Program-made: the position numbers and the translations under genes
Part shown: positions 8,398-17,080 of the stretch, in pieces
Layout: every line of letters starts with the position of its first letter
Numbering within the stretch: the stretch's first letter is position 1
Virus record (IMG/VR): IMGVR_UViG_3300029319_006593
Coordinates: 1 to 38,146 of that record
DNA from: a virus
Direction: 5' to 3' (one strand)
DNA: 38,146 nucleotides
The notes under the pieces: generated by a model
What the model was told of the DNA's origin: nothing
Seen by the model: only the letters and a program-made list of their open reading frames with translations
Database searches by the model: none

Positions 8398-8969
8398 AAG
8401 ATACAAGAAATATAATAATCAACTTAGATCGTGATCCCGAGCGGCTAGAACAAAGCAAAAAAGTTCTAGATAATTTACAAATACCTTTTGAACGGTTTAG
8501 CGCGATTGAACACGAGGAGGGGATAGTTGGTTGTGGTTTATCTCATAAAAAACTTTTATCTGAGATAAAACCTAACACCTTGATCTTAGAGGATGATATT
8601 GAGCGCACGAGAGCCGCTACAAACTTTGTTTTTAATATTCCTGAAGAGGCTGATGCCATATATTTAGGAATTTCTAACCATGGATATATCAATAAGCCCA
8701 TGGGTGTTGCTGGCACAGTTCTTGCCGCGCAGTATGACGAGAACTATAAGAGGGTATTTAACATGTGTTCTGGTCATGCTATCCTATACTTGAGTCAGAA
8801 ATATATTGATGCCGCTCATGATGTCACAGCTAAGTGTTTGGAGCAAGGCGCTCCTTTTGATCTTGGTCTCGCTGCACTACATAGGTATTTCACCATCCTA
8901 ACGCCTAACGACCCTTACTTCTATCAAACACCACAAGAAGAGTTTACTAATTTTTCTTTACAAGCATGA
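8376..8969 (+). CDS. Glycosyltransferase family 25 protein
   Basis: A 197-aa protein with three GT25 signatures: IIINLDRDPERLE near residue 13, GCGLSHKKLL near residue 52, and LILEDDIE near residue 69, the last giving the metal/donor-binding acidic pair. GT25 enzymes typically add galactose or similar sugars to lipopolysaccharide or protein glycans. It overlaps both neighbours (22 nt and 4 nt), indicating translational coupling within the island. Confidence 0.75.
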   Translation: MAKNIKLEDTRNIIINLDRDPERLEQSKKVLDNLQIPFERFSAIEHEEGIVGCGLSHKKLLSEIKPNTLILEDDIERTRAATNFVFNIPEEADAIYLGISNHGYINKPMGVAGTVLAAQYDENYKRVFNMCSGHAILYLSQKYIDAAHDVTAKCLEQGAPFDLGLAALHRYFTILTPNDPYFYQTPQEEFTNFSLQA

Positions 8970-9682
8970 TTACCTTTATACCAGGATATTTTGGTTGGCT
9001 AGGAAATCAAATGTTTCAGTACGCTGCAACATTTGCCGCTAGTAAAAGGCTTGGCGTGGGCTGTGCGTTCCCAGAGAACGAGCCCAACTTATTTGATATA
9101 TTTAATTTGTCAGCGTCTAGAAGTAAAGGTTCAACACGATATATTTATCAAGAGCCCACCTTTGAATACTCACTCATTCCTGAGATGGATGAACTCACGC
9201 TCTTTGGGTATTTTCAATCAGAAAAATATTTTGAGGATTTCGCTGACGATTTGAGAAAAGAGTTTACATTCAAAGAGTTAGGAGAATCAGCAAATGAGAA
9301 CGTGGTCTCTGTGCATGTGAGACGGGGAGACTACACAAAGCTACAAGATCATCACCCACTATGCACCGTAGAGTATTACGAAAAAGCAATGGCTATGTTT
9401 AAGGACCATTCTTTTTTGGTGTTCTCAAATGATATTGAATGGTGTAAAGAAAATATTAAAGGTCCAAGAGTCATGTATTCGGAAGAGGAGTCTGCTGCAA
9501 AAGATCTTCAACTAATGGCCTCTTGTGATCATAATATTATTGCAAATAGCTCTTTTAGTTGGTGGGGCGCTTGGTTGAATGACAATCCAAATAAGAAAGT
9601 TATAGCTCCCAAGGAGTGGTTTGGCCCAGCTAAACCAGTAGAGACAAAAGATATTTATTGTAAGGACTGGATTATACTATGA
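8966..9682 (+). CDS. GT11 alpha-1,2-fucosyltransferase-like enzyme
   Basis: A 238-aa protein with the GT11 motifs: GWLGNQMFQYA at residues 10-20, H117-V-R-R-G-D-Y123 (the GDP-fucose-binding HxRRxDY motif), and SSFSWWGAWL near residue 195. Family members transfer L-fucose from GDP-fucose; related enzymes use GDP-colitose. It is somewhat shorter than bacterial WbwK/FutC-type proteins. The donor could be made by the dehydratase and reductase genes at 17643 and 18527. It has ATGA overlaps at both ends. Confidence 0.85.
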   Translation: MITFIPGYFGWLGNQMFQYAATFAASKRLGVGCAFPENEPNLFDIFNLSASRSKGSTRYIYQEPTFEYSLIPEMDELTLFGYFQSEKYFEDFADDLRKEFTFKELGESANENVVSVHVRRGDYTKLQDHHPLCTVEYYEKAMAMFKDHSFLVFSNDIEWCKENIKGPRVMYSEEESAAKDLQLMASCDHNIIANSSFSWWGAWLNDNPNKKVIAPKEWFGPAKPVETKDIYCKDWIIL

Positions 9683-10497
9683 TTGTAAACCTTTTTGATG
9701 AGGCATTTCGTCATCTACCCATCTCTGTTCACGGCAAAAGAAGTGAACTAATCGAATATAGGAGAGATTTGAGAGAGTGGGATGGTGTAACAATATTTAC
9801 AGATAACTATGTGTGTTCCCCCGTACCAGCAAAAGTAAAATCAAAATATAAAATTGGATGGCTACTCGAATCCAGACCATGGATCCCACACATTTACGAT
9901 GCGCTACCACATTTCATAGACCAGTTTGATTTCATCATGACTCACGATGAAGACTTATTGAAACAGTTTCCTGAAAAAACTAAGAAGGTAGTATTTGGTG
10001 GATGCTGGATAGATGAATGTAATTACGCTGTCCATTCAAAAACCAAAAACGTGTCCATGATTTATTCATCTAAAAATACCTTAGATGGACATCAACTAAG
10101 ACACGAGGTGGCGAATAAAGCTCCTTTTGATCTTTTCGGAGTAGGGGCAAACAATCCGATTGATAAAAAAGAAGAGGCACTAGTTGACTACAGATTTTCA
10201 GTTGTCATAGAAAATACAAAGAGAAAAAACTATTTTACAGAGAAGCTAGTGGATTGTTTTGCCACAGGAACAATACCTGTGTATTATGGTTGTGAAAATA
10301 TATCGGACTACTTTGATACGGAGGGCATCATCACCTTTAGTTGCAAGGAGGAGTTTGATAGTCTGCTACCAACTCTAACAAAAGAGTTGTATGACACTAA
10401 ATTAGAGGCCATCCAGACCAACTTCTCAAAATTCAAAGAGTACGCTGTAACTGAGGACTGGCTTTACTATAACATACTAAAGGAATATGAAGCATGA
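9679..10497 (+). CDS. GT10-like (alpha-1,3/1,4) fucosyltransferase
   Basis: A 272-aa protein whose C-terminal half contains the GT10 motif: FSVVIENTK, NYFTEKLVDCF, GTIPVYYG (about residues 173-205; E178, N179 and T187-E188-K189 are the conserved positions). The N-terminal half contains the acceptor region (WLLESRP). Together with the preceding GT11 enzyme this gives two distinct fucosyl/colitosyl transfers. The overlaps with its neighbours are 4 nt each. Confidence 0.75.
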   Translation: MIVNLFDEAFRHLPISVHGKRSELIEYRRDLREWDGVTIFTDNYVCSPVPAKVKSKYKIGWLLESRPWIPHIYDALPHFIDQFDFIMTHDEDLLKQFPEKTKKVVFGGCWIDECNYAVHSKTKNVSMIYSSKNTLDGHQLRHEVANKAPFDLFGVGANNPIDKKEEALVDYRFSVVIENTKRKNYFTEKLVDCFATGTIPVYYGCENISDYFDTEGIITFSCKEEFDSLLPTLTKELYDTKLEAIQTNFSKFKEYAVTEDWLYYNILKEYEA

Positions 10498-11675
10498 CGA
10501 TACATCTAGCAGAAGCAACAATTGACGAGCAAGACATGCTTGCTCTAGCAGACTGGGTAACTGGATTCCCTAGACTTACAAAAGGGAAACTGACGGTAGA
10601 ATTTGAGAACAAGTGGGCAGCCTGGATCGGAACCCAGCACGCAACATTTGTAAACTCAGGATCATCGGCAAATCTACTAATGCTTTCAACACTCATGGAG
10701 GCTGGAGACTTGGAACCTGGGGACGCAGTGATTGTCCCTGCTCTTTCCTGGGCAACTGATCTAGCACCTGTCATGCAGCTAGGACTTGTTCCTCTTCTTT
10801 GTGATTGCAATCTAGAAGACTTCTCAGTTGATCTAGATCACTTTAAGAGCATCATATCTGACGGTGTAGTTAAGAATAAAGACGGTATCAATATTAGGCT
10901 CCGACCCAAGGCTGCAATTTTGGTTTCTGTCTTGGGGTTACTGCCCAAAATGGATAAGGTTGTCAGAATTTGTGACAGAAATAATGTCATTCTTCTAGAG
11001 GATTGTTGTGAGTCTCTGGGTTCTGCTATGCCTGATGGTAGAAAATTAGGAACCTTTGGAGCCATGTCAACCTTTTCCACTTACTTTGGACACCACATTT
11101 CGACAATTGAAGGAGGTATGGTATGCACGAATGATGCTCGTTATGACATGATAATGAAGTCTGTTCGCAGCCATGGTTGGTGTCGGGATTGGGATAAGGA
11201 AGATCAGAAAACTATTTGTGATATCTGGGAGGTCTCAGACTTTGATGCCTTCTATACGTTCTTCCATGCTGGGTATAACCTACGGTCTACAGACTTGCAA
11301 GCCTTTATAGGTCTGCGGCAGCTAGAAAAACTTGATGAGGTCTGTACCAGTAGGTGGAGAAACTTTAACTGGTACAATACTTATCTTCAAGATGAGTATC
11401 AGAGAAACAATGAAGAGTGTTTTACTTCCAACTTTGCATTTCCCATAGTTTCTAAAGATAGAGATAAGATTGCAAAAGCCTTAATAGATGAAGGTATTGA
11501 ATGCAGACCTCTAATTTGTGGATCAATGGGCAAGCAACCTTTTTATGTCAAAAAATATGGTGAGGAGGAACTCCCTAACGCTGAGATTGTTAGGCGATAC
11601 GGAATGTATTTGCCCAATCACCATCTCCTTTCAGAAGATGAGATCAAAAAAGTATGCGAGGTTGTAAATGGATAA
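10494..11675 (+). CDS. ColD-like GDP-4-keto-6-deoxymannose 3-dehydratase
   Basis: A 393-aa member of the DegT/DnrJ/EryC1 PLP family. In aminotransferases of this family the PLP lysine precedes an EGG motif; here the segment reads STYFGHHISTIEGG with H200 at the lysine position. That Lys-to-His change is the mark of 3-dehydratases such as ColD (colitose pathway, about 388 aa) and the E1/RfbH type. Since GDP-mannose 4,6-dehydratase is encoded in the same island, the substrate is most likely GDP-4-keto-6-deoxy-D-mannose, giving a 3,6-dideoxy sugar. The protein lacks the N-terminal extension and cysteine cluster expected of RfbH. Confidence 0.75.
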   Translation: MTIHLAEATIDEQDMLALADWVTGFPRLTKGKLTVEFENKWAAWIGTQHATFVNSGSSANLLMLSTLMEAGDLEPGDAVIVPALSWATDLAPVMQLGLVPLLCDCNLEDFSVDLDHFKSIISDGVVKNKDGINIRLRPKAAILVSVLGLLPKMDKVVRICDRNNVILLEDCCESLGSAMPDGRKLGTFGAMSTFSTYFGHHISTIEGGMVCTNDARYDMIMKSVRSHGWCRDWDKEDQKTICDIWEVSDFDAFYTFFHAGYNLRSTDLQAFIGLRQLEKLDEVCTSRWRNFNWYNTYLQDEYQRNNEECFTSNFAFPIVSKDRDKIAKALIDEGIECRPLICGSMGKQPFYVKKYGEEELPNAEIVRRYGMYLPNHHLLSEDEIKKVCEVVNG

Positions 11676-12513
11676 TATAGCAGGAGTGCCTTGTGAGGAT
11701 GTAAAACCTAACTGGCAGTCGTCGGTGCCTCACCCAGATACGCAGCTTCAGTTAAACGGTAGACAAGGATTTGTTTCGGAATATAGAGACTATGTGTCTG
11801 ACCCTATATTAGAAAAGTTAGTTGAAGGCAAGTCTTTAGCATATGTCTGTCCATCTCCTCATTTAGTAGGAAAGGGTATGGGAAACTATATTGACTCACA
11901 TGATATCGTTGTTAGGGTCAATCAAAATTTTGCTCCAACTGAGGACACTTGGGAGGACTATGGAAAAAGGACAGACATTTTAGTAAATTGCACAAACGTG
12001 CATAAGAGACATGCATTATCTAATAACTTGAACTATGTTAGATCTCTAAAGTATTTTCTTTGTCCTATGGTATCGGTCCATGAAAAGCCAATGGTGGACA
12101 GCTTTCTAGAAGATACTAAAGTTCCTTATCAAAATGTTTGCGATGGTTATCTATTTAAAATGTTTAGAGAGGTTGGAACTACCGTAAACACAGGATTAAC
12201 TGGTCTTTTAACTCTGCTCAACTATCCAATCAAATCCCTGTACGTCACAGGAATGACATTCTTTAATATGAATAAGATGGGTAGAATTTACTATGACAAA
12301 TATCATGATGAAGCTGTTAAGTACGGTAACTTCTCTGACACTGAGAACAAAGCCCCTTCTGTGGCCCAGCTAAGAATGGACATTCATGAACAGCAACCTC
12401 AGATAGATTACTTTAAAAAGGTTGTTGCCATTCACCATCCTAAAACTTTGAAACTCGATGAGTTTCTCACGGAGAATTTTGTAAATGAAAATAGTGTGCA
12501 TGATCCCAGCTAG
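11668..12513 (+). CDS. GT29/sialyltransferase-like glycosyltransferase
   Basis: A 281-aa protein with two stretches resembling sialyltransferase motifs: an L-motif-like region at residues about 56-85 (SLAYVCPSPHL, then IDSHDIVVRVN) and an S-motif-like region at about 171-200 (TTVNTGLTGLL, then LYVTGMTFF). GT29 enzymes use CMP-sialic acid. The next gene encodes a CMP-sugar synthetase, which supports a CMP-activated donor. The exact sugar is not determined. It overlaps the previous gene by 8 nt and the next by 29 nt. Confidence 0.6.
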   Translation: MDNIAGVPCEDVKPNWQSSVPHPDTQLQLNGRQGFVSEYRDYVSDPILEKLVEGKSLAYVCPSPHLVGKGMGNYIDSHDIVVRVNQNFAPTEDTWEDYGKRTDILVNCTNVHKRHALSNNLNYVRSLKYFLCPMVSVHEKPMVDSFLEDTKVPYQNVCDGYLFKMFREVGTTVNTGLTGLLTLLNYPIKSLYVTGMTFFNMNKMGRIYYDKYHDEAVKYGNFSDTENKAPSVAQLRMDIHEQQPQIDYFKKVVAIHHPKTLKLDEFLTENFVNENSVHDPS

Positions 12514-13159
12514 AGCGGGGAGTAAAAGAATCAAGAATAAGAATCTCAGGGACTTGGGGGGCATCCCTATGATGGCCCATGCGATCCGCGCTGCCAAGCA
12601 AGCAGACTGCTTTGACGAGATTTATGTTAACTCTGAATGTGATCTCATAGGTCAGGTCGCTGAAAATGAGGCCGTGCGTTTTTATAAGCGACCTGAGCAC
12701 TTGGCTTCCGATGAAGCAACCAACGATCAATTCATGGAAGACTTCATGAACTTTGTTGATTGTGATTATGTAGTTCAGCTTCTTCCCACATCACCGTTTA
12801 TCACACCAAAAGAGATCCAAGATTTTACCAGCTTAGTAGCTAAAGGTGATCAAGACACTGTGGTTTCTGTGAAGGACGTTCAAATAGAATGCGTGTATGA
12901 TGGTGAGCCCATAAATTTTGATCAAAGAAAGCCTACCCCGCCCTCTCAAGATTTGAAACCAATCCAGGCGTATGCATGTAGCTTGATGGGTTGGAGAAAA
13001 GACAACTTCTTGCAAAATATGATTGATTTAGGTTGCGCCTATCATGGTGGGGAAGGTAATATTCTGTTTGTTCCAATCAAAGGCTTTTCTGAGATTGATA
13101 TTGATAATGAAGAGGACTTTGAATTAGCTGAGAGTGTATGGAGGCATATAAATGGATGA
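12485..13159 (+). CDS. CMP-sialic acid/CMP-acyl-sugar synthetase (NeuA-like)
   Basis: A 224-aa cytidylyltransferase. The signature IPARAGSKRIKNKNL (residues 7-21) is the CTP-binding loop of the NeuA/KdsB family, and LLPTSPF plus SEIDIDNEEDFELAE are further family motifs. It activates a nonulosonic-type acid with CTP. No NeuB or NeuC is encoded in this window, so the acid must come from the host or from genes outside the window. It pairs naturally with the sialyltransferase-like gene that it overlaps. Confidence 0.8.
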   Translation: MKIVCMIPARAGSKRIKNKNLRDLGGIPMMAHAIRAAKQADCFDEIYVNSECDLIGQVAENEAVRFYKRPEHLASDEATNDQFMEDFMNFVDCDYVVQLLPTSPFITPKEIQDFTSLVAKGDQDTVVSVKDVQIECVYDGEPINFDQRKPTPPSQDLKPIQAYACSLMGWRKDNFLQNMIDLGCAYHGGEGNILFVPIKGFSEIDIDNEEDFELAESVWRHING

Positions 13160-13568
13160 AAGAGTAGAAGTAGACGTTCCCTCAATCCTACAAAAGGATG
13201 GCGTAAAGAGCAATTCGTTATTTGAAAGCAATCAAGAGGTGGTTAGCCTAGACCACATTCTAAGCACTAGCCCAGAGCCTAGCTGGAGTTATCGTGTAAT
13301 TGACACGGATAGCAACTCAGCAACTATAATTTGTCAAAATCCAGGCGAGGGAAATCGAGAACATTACCATCCAGATTGGAATGAGTGGTGGTACATTCTT
13401 GATGGTGAATGGGAGTGGTTTGTTGAAGGCAAGACCACTCGTGTCAAAAAGGGAGATTTTGTCCTAATTAAAAAAGGTCTTAGACACAAAATTACCGCCG
13501 TAGGTGACAAACCTGCAATGAGGCTTGCAGTTAGCAGAGCGGATGTAGAACATGTATATGCCGTTTGA
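13152..13568 (+). CDS. Cupin-domain protein
   Basis: A 138-aa single-domain cupin. The metal-binding motif is visible: H71-Y-H73, E78 and, in the second motif, H112 (GLRHKIT), with the glycine turns DGEWEW and KKGDF between. Such proteins in sugar clusters may be isomerases, epimerases or sugar-binding regulators; nothing singles one out. It sits between the CMP-sugar synthetase and the SDR, overlapping both. Confidence 0.65.
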   Translation: MDERVEVDVPSILQKDGVKSNSLFESNQEVVSLDHILSTSPEPSWSYRVIDTDSNSATIICQNPGEGNREHYHPDWNEWWYILDGEWEWFVEGKTTRVKKGDFVLIKKGLRHKITAVGDKPAMRLAVSRADVEHVYAV

Positions 13569-14235
13569 TGGGAAGACCGTGCTTGTGACTGGTGCCAGCC
13601 GAGGCATAGGTCAGCAGATAGCGAAAGACTTCAAAGATCAGGGCGCTGATGTCATAGCCACTGATACAAGATCCCTGGATTTTACAAACCGTGAGTCTGT
13701 AAGTAATTTCCTAAAAAGCATAGAAGATAAAACGATTGACATTTGCGTTAACAACGCTGGGATCAATAAGATCAATCTTGTTGATGAAGTCACTGATTCT
13801 GATTGGGAAAAGATCTTGGACGTAAATCTAACAGGACCATTCAAAATTACTAAGGCTGTCCTGTCGGGCATGATGGATCGCGGTGCAGGTAAGATCGTCA
13901 ATATATCCTCCATCTGGTCACACAGGGCTCCGAGAGGCCGTGTAGCGTACTCTTCGACCAAGTATGGTCTACGAGGGCTGACGTTTGCCGTCGCAGCAGA
14001 GGCAGCCTCTAGGGGCGTCCTGGTAAACTCCGTATCCCCAGGGTTTACCAGGACAGAACTCACGGAGAGAACTTTAGGAGAGCAAGGTATGAGAGATGTA
14101 GAAAAACTTATTCCATTAGGTCGATTAGCAACCCCAGAGGATATCTCTAATGTAGTGATGTTTTTGTGTAGCGATATTAACACTTATATATCTGGCCAAG
14201 ACATTGTTGTTGATGGAGGATTTTTAAATGCTTGA
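13552..14235 (+). CDS. Short-chain dehydrogenase/reductase
   Basis: A 227-aa classical SDR: cofactor loop TGASRGIG at residues 13-20, NNAG near residue 68, catalytic Y133-S-S-T-K137, and the C-terminal SGQDIVVDGG motif. NAD(P)-dependent oxidoreductase; it looks FabG-like, but the context suggests a sugar or cyclitol substrate. It may act with the adjacent cyclase and aminotransferase. The ATG at 13558 is an alternative start two codons later. Confidence 0.8.
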   Translation: MYMPFDGKTVLVTGASRGIGQQIAKDFKDQGADVIATDTRSLDFTNRESVSNFLKSIEDKTIDICVNNAGINKINLVDEVTDSDWEKILDVNLTGPFKITKAVLSGMMDRGAGKIVNISSIWSHRAPRGRVAYSSTKYGLRGLTFAVAAEAASRGVLVNSVSPGFTRTELTERTLGEQGMRDVEKLIPLGRLATPEDISNVVMFLCSDINTYISGQDIVVDGGFLNA

Positions 14236-15250
14236 GATAAAATCACATAGGGGCACTTACTCAGTTGAATTTACGCCTGTTGAAGACGCTGAGATACCAA
14301 AAGGTAGCGTAGCAATTATTGATGAAAAAGTCTATCAAATTTACAAAGATAGATTTCTTGATAAGTTTGAGTCTTTCTTTGTTGTTGAGGCGAAAGAAGA
14401 AAATAAGGACTTAGCGAATTGTATTGAGGTAATGAATAAACTCCTCAGCATGGATCCCCCTGTGAAAAAGAACACTACTCTAGTTGCCATAGGTGGTGGT
14501 ATTACTCAAGACATTACCTCTTTTATAGCTTCGATACTGTACAGAGGTTTGGATTGGTGCTTCATCCCAACCACGTTGCTTGCCCAGGCTGATAGTTGTA
14601 TAGGAAGTAAAACTTCAATCAACCACGCAGGAATAAAAAATGTTGTAGGATCGTTCTATCCCGCTAAAAAAGTCTGGTGTGATGATAGATTTCTAACAAC
14701 ACTGCCAAAAAGTGATATCGACTCTGGCATAGGGGAGATGCTACATTATTTTATGATTGATAATAGTCCAGCGTTACAGTCACCATTTACCATGGAATAC
14801 ATCAAAAGGCTAACGAGGGAAAGTTTAAGAATCAAAAAAGCCATGGTTGAGATTGATGAGTTTGACCAGAAAGAAAGAAGAGTATTTAACTATGGTCACA
14901 CATTTGGGCATGCTTTGGAAGCTTTGACCAACTACAGTATCCCGCATGGCCTTGCAGTGACGCGCGGCATGCACCTAGCTAATTATATCTCTTATAGATT
15001 GGGATATATTGATGAGTATGTTCTTAAACACTTGCAAAAATGTATAGAGTTTAATTTACCAAACTATCTTGTTGAAGATGTAGAGGGTTACGTTAGTAAA
15101 CTTATGAAAGATAAGAAGAATACGGATTCTAATTTAGTTTGTATTCTACCGCGCGATATAGGTAGGTACGAGGTCACTACGATCAGAGACATAGATAATT
15201 TGAAAAGCATAATACAAGACTATTTCGATGAATGTAAGCAGGAGCAATAG
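14228..15250 (+). CDS. Sugar-phosphate cyclase (dehydroquinate synthase-like)
   Basis: A 340-aa member of the AroB superfamily: NAD-binding GGGITQDITSF, PTTLLAQADSCIGSKTSIN, and the metal-binding N221-Y-G-H224-T-F-G-H228. Family members cyclise 7-carbon sugar phosphates with NAD and zinc or cobalt. The usual AroB loop GGKTGVN reads GSKTSIN here, and the gene sits among sugar genes, so a specialised cyclase is more likely than housekeeping AroB. It overlaps the SDR by 8 nt and the aminotransferase by 23 nt. Confidence 0.7.
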   Translation: MLEIKSHRGTYSVEFTPVEDAEIPKGSVAIIDEKVYQIYKDRFLDKFESFFVVEAKEENKDLANCIEVMNKLLSMDPPVKKNTTLVAIGGGITQDITSFIASILYRGLDWCFIPTTLLAQADSCIGSKTSINHAGIKNVVGSFYPAKKVWCDDRFLTTLPKSDIDSGIGEMLHYFMIDNSPALQSPFTMEYIKRLTRESLRIKKAMVEIDEFDQKERRVFNYGHTFGHALEALTNYSIPHGLAVTRGMHLANYISYRLGYIDEYVLKHLQKCIEFNLPNYLVEDVEGYVSKLMKDKKNTDSNLVCILPRDIGRYEVTTIRDIDNLKSIIQDYFDECKQEQ

Positions 15251-16376
15251 ATTTAATCTAGTCATAGATTTTGATAAAAGCAAGAATCTGTCTTTGTATG
15301 ATAAGAATACAAACAGATTCTTCTTAGATTTTGTAGGAATGTTCGCCTCTCTCCCCTTGGGGTATAATCACCCAGCATTTCACACAGAAGAGTTTAAAGA
15401 AGAGATCCTGCGAGTTTCCCACACAAAGATTACTAATTGCTTCATGGGGTCAGATGAAAGTCGCGAGTTTGATAAAGTGTTTTCTAAATTTGCTCCCAAA
15501 GGTTATGATAACATATACTATTGCTGCACAGGCTCTTTAGCTGTAGAGTCAGCTATAAAAGCTGCCCTAGAAACTAACAGTCTCGCAGATCCTAAAGTAA
15601 TAACCTTTGGTAAATCTTTTCATGGACTAAATGGTTGGGCTTCTTTTGCCACATCTAGAGACTATCCTGTTGGTAAGAGATTAGGCTACTCTCCTGATAA
15701 TTTTATAATTGAATGCGACGAAACTTTAGAGGCTCTTGAGTTAGCAGTTAAAAACAATAATATTTGTGCAGTGCTGGTTGAGCCAATCAGAGCGACTCAT
15801 GGGGATGTCTACTTTGATAAAACTTTGCTACAACAAATAGACAAGTTTTGTCATGATAATAATATAATATTTATTGTTGATGAGGTGCAAACAGGTATGG
15901 GTGCTACAGGGACTTGGTGGTATCATGAGCAGTTAGGAATAACTCCTGATATCATAGTCTTTGGAAAGAAAACTCAACTTTCAGGAATTATGGCTAACGA
16001 GCGAGCGTCAGCTATATTTAAACAAAAGGAAAAGAAGCTGGAAGTAACCTGGGATGCCAACCTAATAGACATGATCCGCTGTAAACACATCTTAAAAGCC
16101 TACGAAGATCATATGATTCTTGAAAATGTAAGAGATAGATCTAAACAATTTATGAGTGGAATCAATAATCCCAGGCTCAAGAATGTTAGGTGTGCAGGGC
16201 TATTAATAGGGTTTGACCTAGATTCAGAGCAGGAAAGAGATGAGTTTCAGCAAGAATGTTACAACGATGGACTTCTAATAAATTCTGGTGGAGAAAGATC
16301 AATTAGACTAAGGCCCAGCTTATCTGTGAACTATGATGAAATAGACAGAGCCCTAGACATACTTAACAGTAAATGA
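15228..16376 (+). CDS. Class III PLP aminotransferase, lysine 6-aminotransferase-like
   Basis: A 382-aa fold-type I class III aminotransferase. The segments FIVDEVQTGMGATGTWWYHE and PDIIVFGKKTQ match the class; the Schiff-base lysine is most likely K248. The FGKKTQ context and flanking residues are closest to L-lysine epsilon-aminotransferase as I know it. In this island it could aminate a keto sugar or keto-cyclitol made by the neighbouring cyclase and SDR; that is inference. Confidence 0.7.
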   Translation: MNVSRSNRFNLVIDFDKSKNLSLYDKNTNRFFLDFVGMFASLPLGYNHPAFHTEEFKEEILRVSHTKITNCFMGSDESREFDKVFSKFAPKGYDNIYYCCTGSLAVESAIKAALETNSLADPKVITFGKSFHGLNGWASFATSRDYPVGKRLGYSPDNFIIECDETLEALELAVKNNNICAVLVEPIRATHGDVYFDKTLLQQIDKFCHDNNIIFIVDEVQTGMGATGTWWYHEQLGITPDIIVFGKKTQLSGIMANERASAIFKQKEKKLEVTWDANLIDMIRCKHILKAYEDHMILENVRDRSKQFMSGINNPRLKNVRCAGLLIGFDLDSEQERDEFQQECYNDGLLINSGGERSIRLRPSLSVNYDEIDRALDILNSK

Positions 16377-17080
16377 AGAAGACAGCATACATTATAGGCA
16401 CTGGTCCTAGCTTGAAGAACGTGGACATGTCCTTGCTTAAGGATAAGGATACGATTACATTTAATAGAGCTTACGTCGCTTTTGAAGATTGGGGTTTTGA
16501 GCCCACATATTTCTTGGCAATTGATGGCAATGATTTAAGATCTGTATACAAAGATATTAATCAGTTAGTCACAGACTCCAATATTAAAAAGTTTTATCTG
16601 TTGAATCCCACAGATAATGCCATCCATGAATCTGATTCGTTTCAAGATAACGAAAAGGTAGACAAACTATTCGAGGACTCAGATAAAATACATTTTCTAC
16701 ATGATCATGAGATTGTCCCTAACGCAGGGATCATGGGCCTGTACGTTTTGAAGCAAATGGGATATGAAGAGGTTGCTTTTCTGGGATGTGATGCTCGTTA
16801 TAAAGATGACGAGGAGTCTAATAAGCATATCACCATGAAAGGGCGCGAATACATCTCTCATGCGGATTATGATGTCAATCATTTTACTGATAAATACTTT
16901 GGTAAAGGGATTCATTTTGGAAAACCTAACGAACAAGAAATCATTAATTTATGGAGAAGCGCAAAGCAGGAGATTGACGCCTCAGATGATTTCAATGTAT
17001 ACTCTTGCACAGAAGGATCTAACTTAAACGAATTTTATAAATACATAAAGTTAGAAGATTTTATTAATGGAGAACGATAA
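16373..17080 (+). CDS. DUF115/GT42-like putative glycosyltransferase
   Basis: A 235-aa protein starting with a nucleotide-sugar-like loop (YIIGTGPSLKNVDMSLL) and ITFNRAY, followed by NAGIMGLYVLKQMGYEEVAFLG. This pattern is shared by Campylobacter GT42 sialyltransferases and the DUF115/Maf-like group. A second CMP-sugar-using transferase is possible. It has 4-nt and 1-nt overlaps with its neighbours. TATAAATA occurs near its 3' end at 17037 but is not called as a promoter. Confidence 0.5.
   Translation: MKKTAYIIGTGPSLKNVDMSLLKDKDTITFNRAYVAFEDWGFEPTYFLAIDGNDLRSVYKDINQLVTDSNIKKFYLLNPTDNAIHESDSFQDNEKVDKLFEDSDKIHFLHDHEIVPNAGIMGLYVLKQMGYEEVAFLGCDARYKDDEESNKHITMKGREYISHADYDVNHFTDKYFGKGIHFGKPNEQEIINLWRSAKQEIDASDDFNVYSCTEGSNLNEFYKYIKLEDFINGER

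Noticed and set aside
17037-17044. TATAAATA, the T4-type late promoter
   Set aside because: A single match inside an AT-rich coding region with no matching copies ahead of other genes; it can arise by chance.
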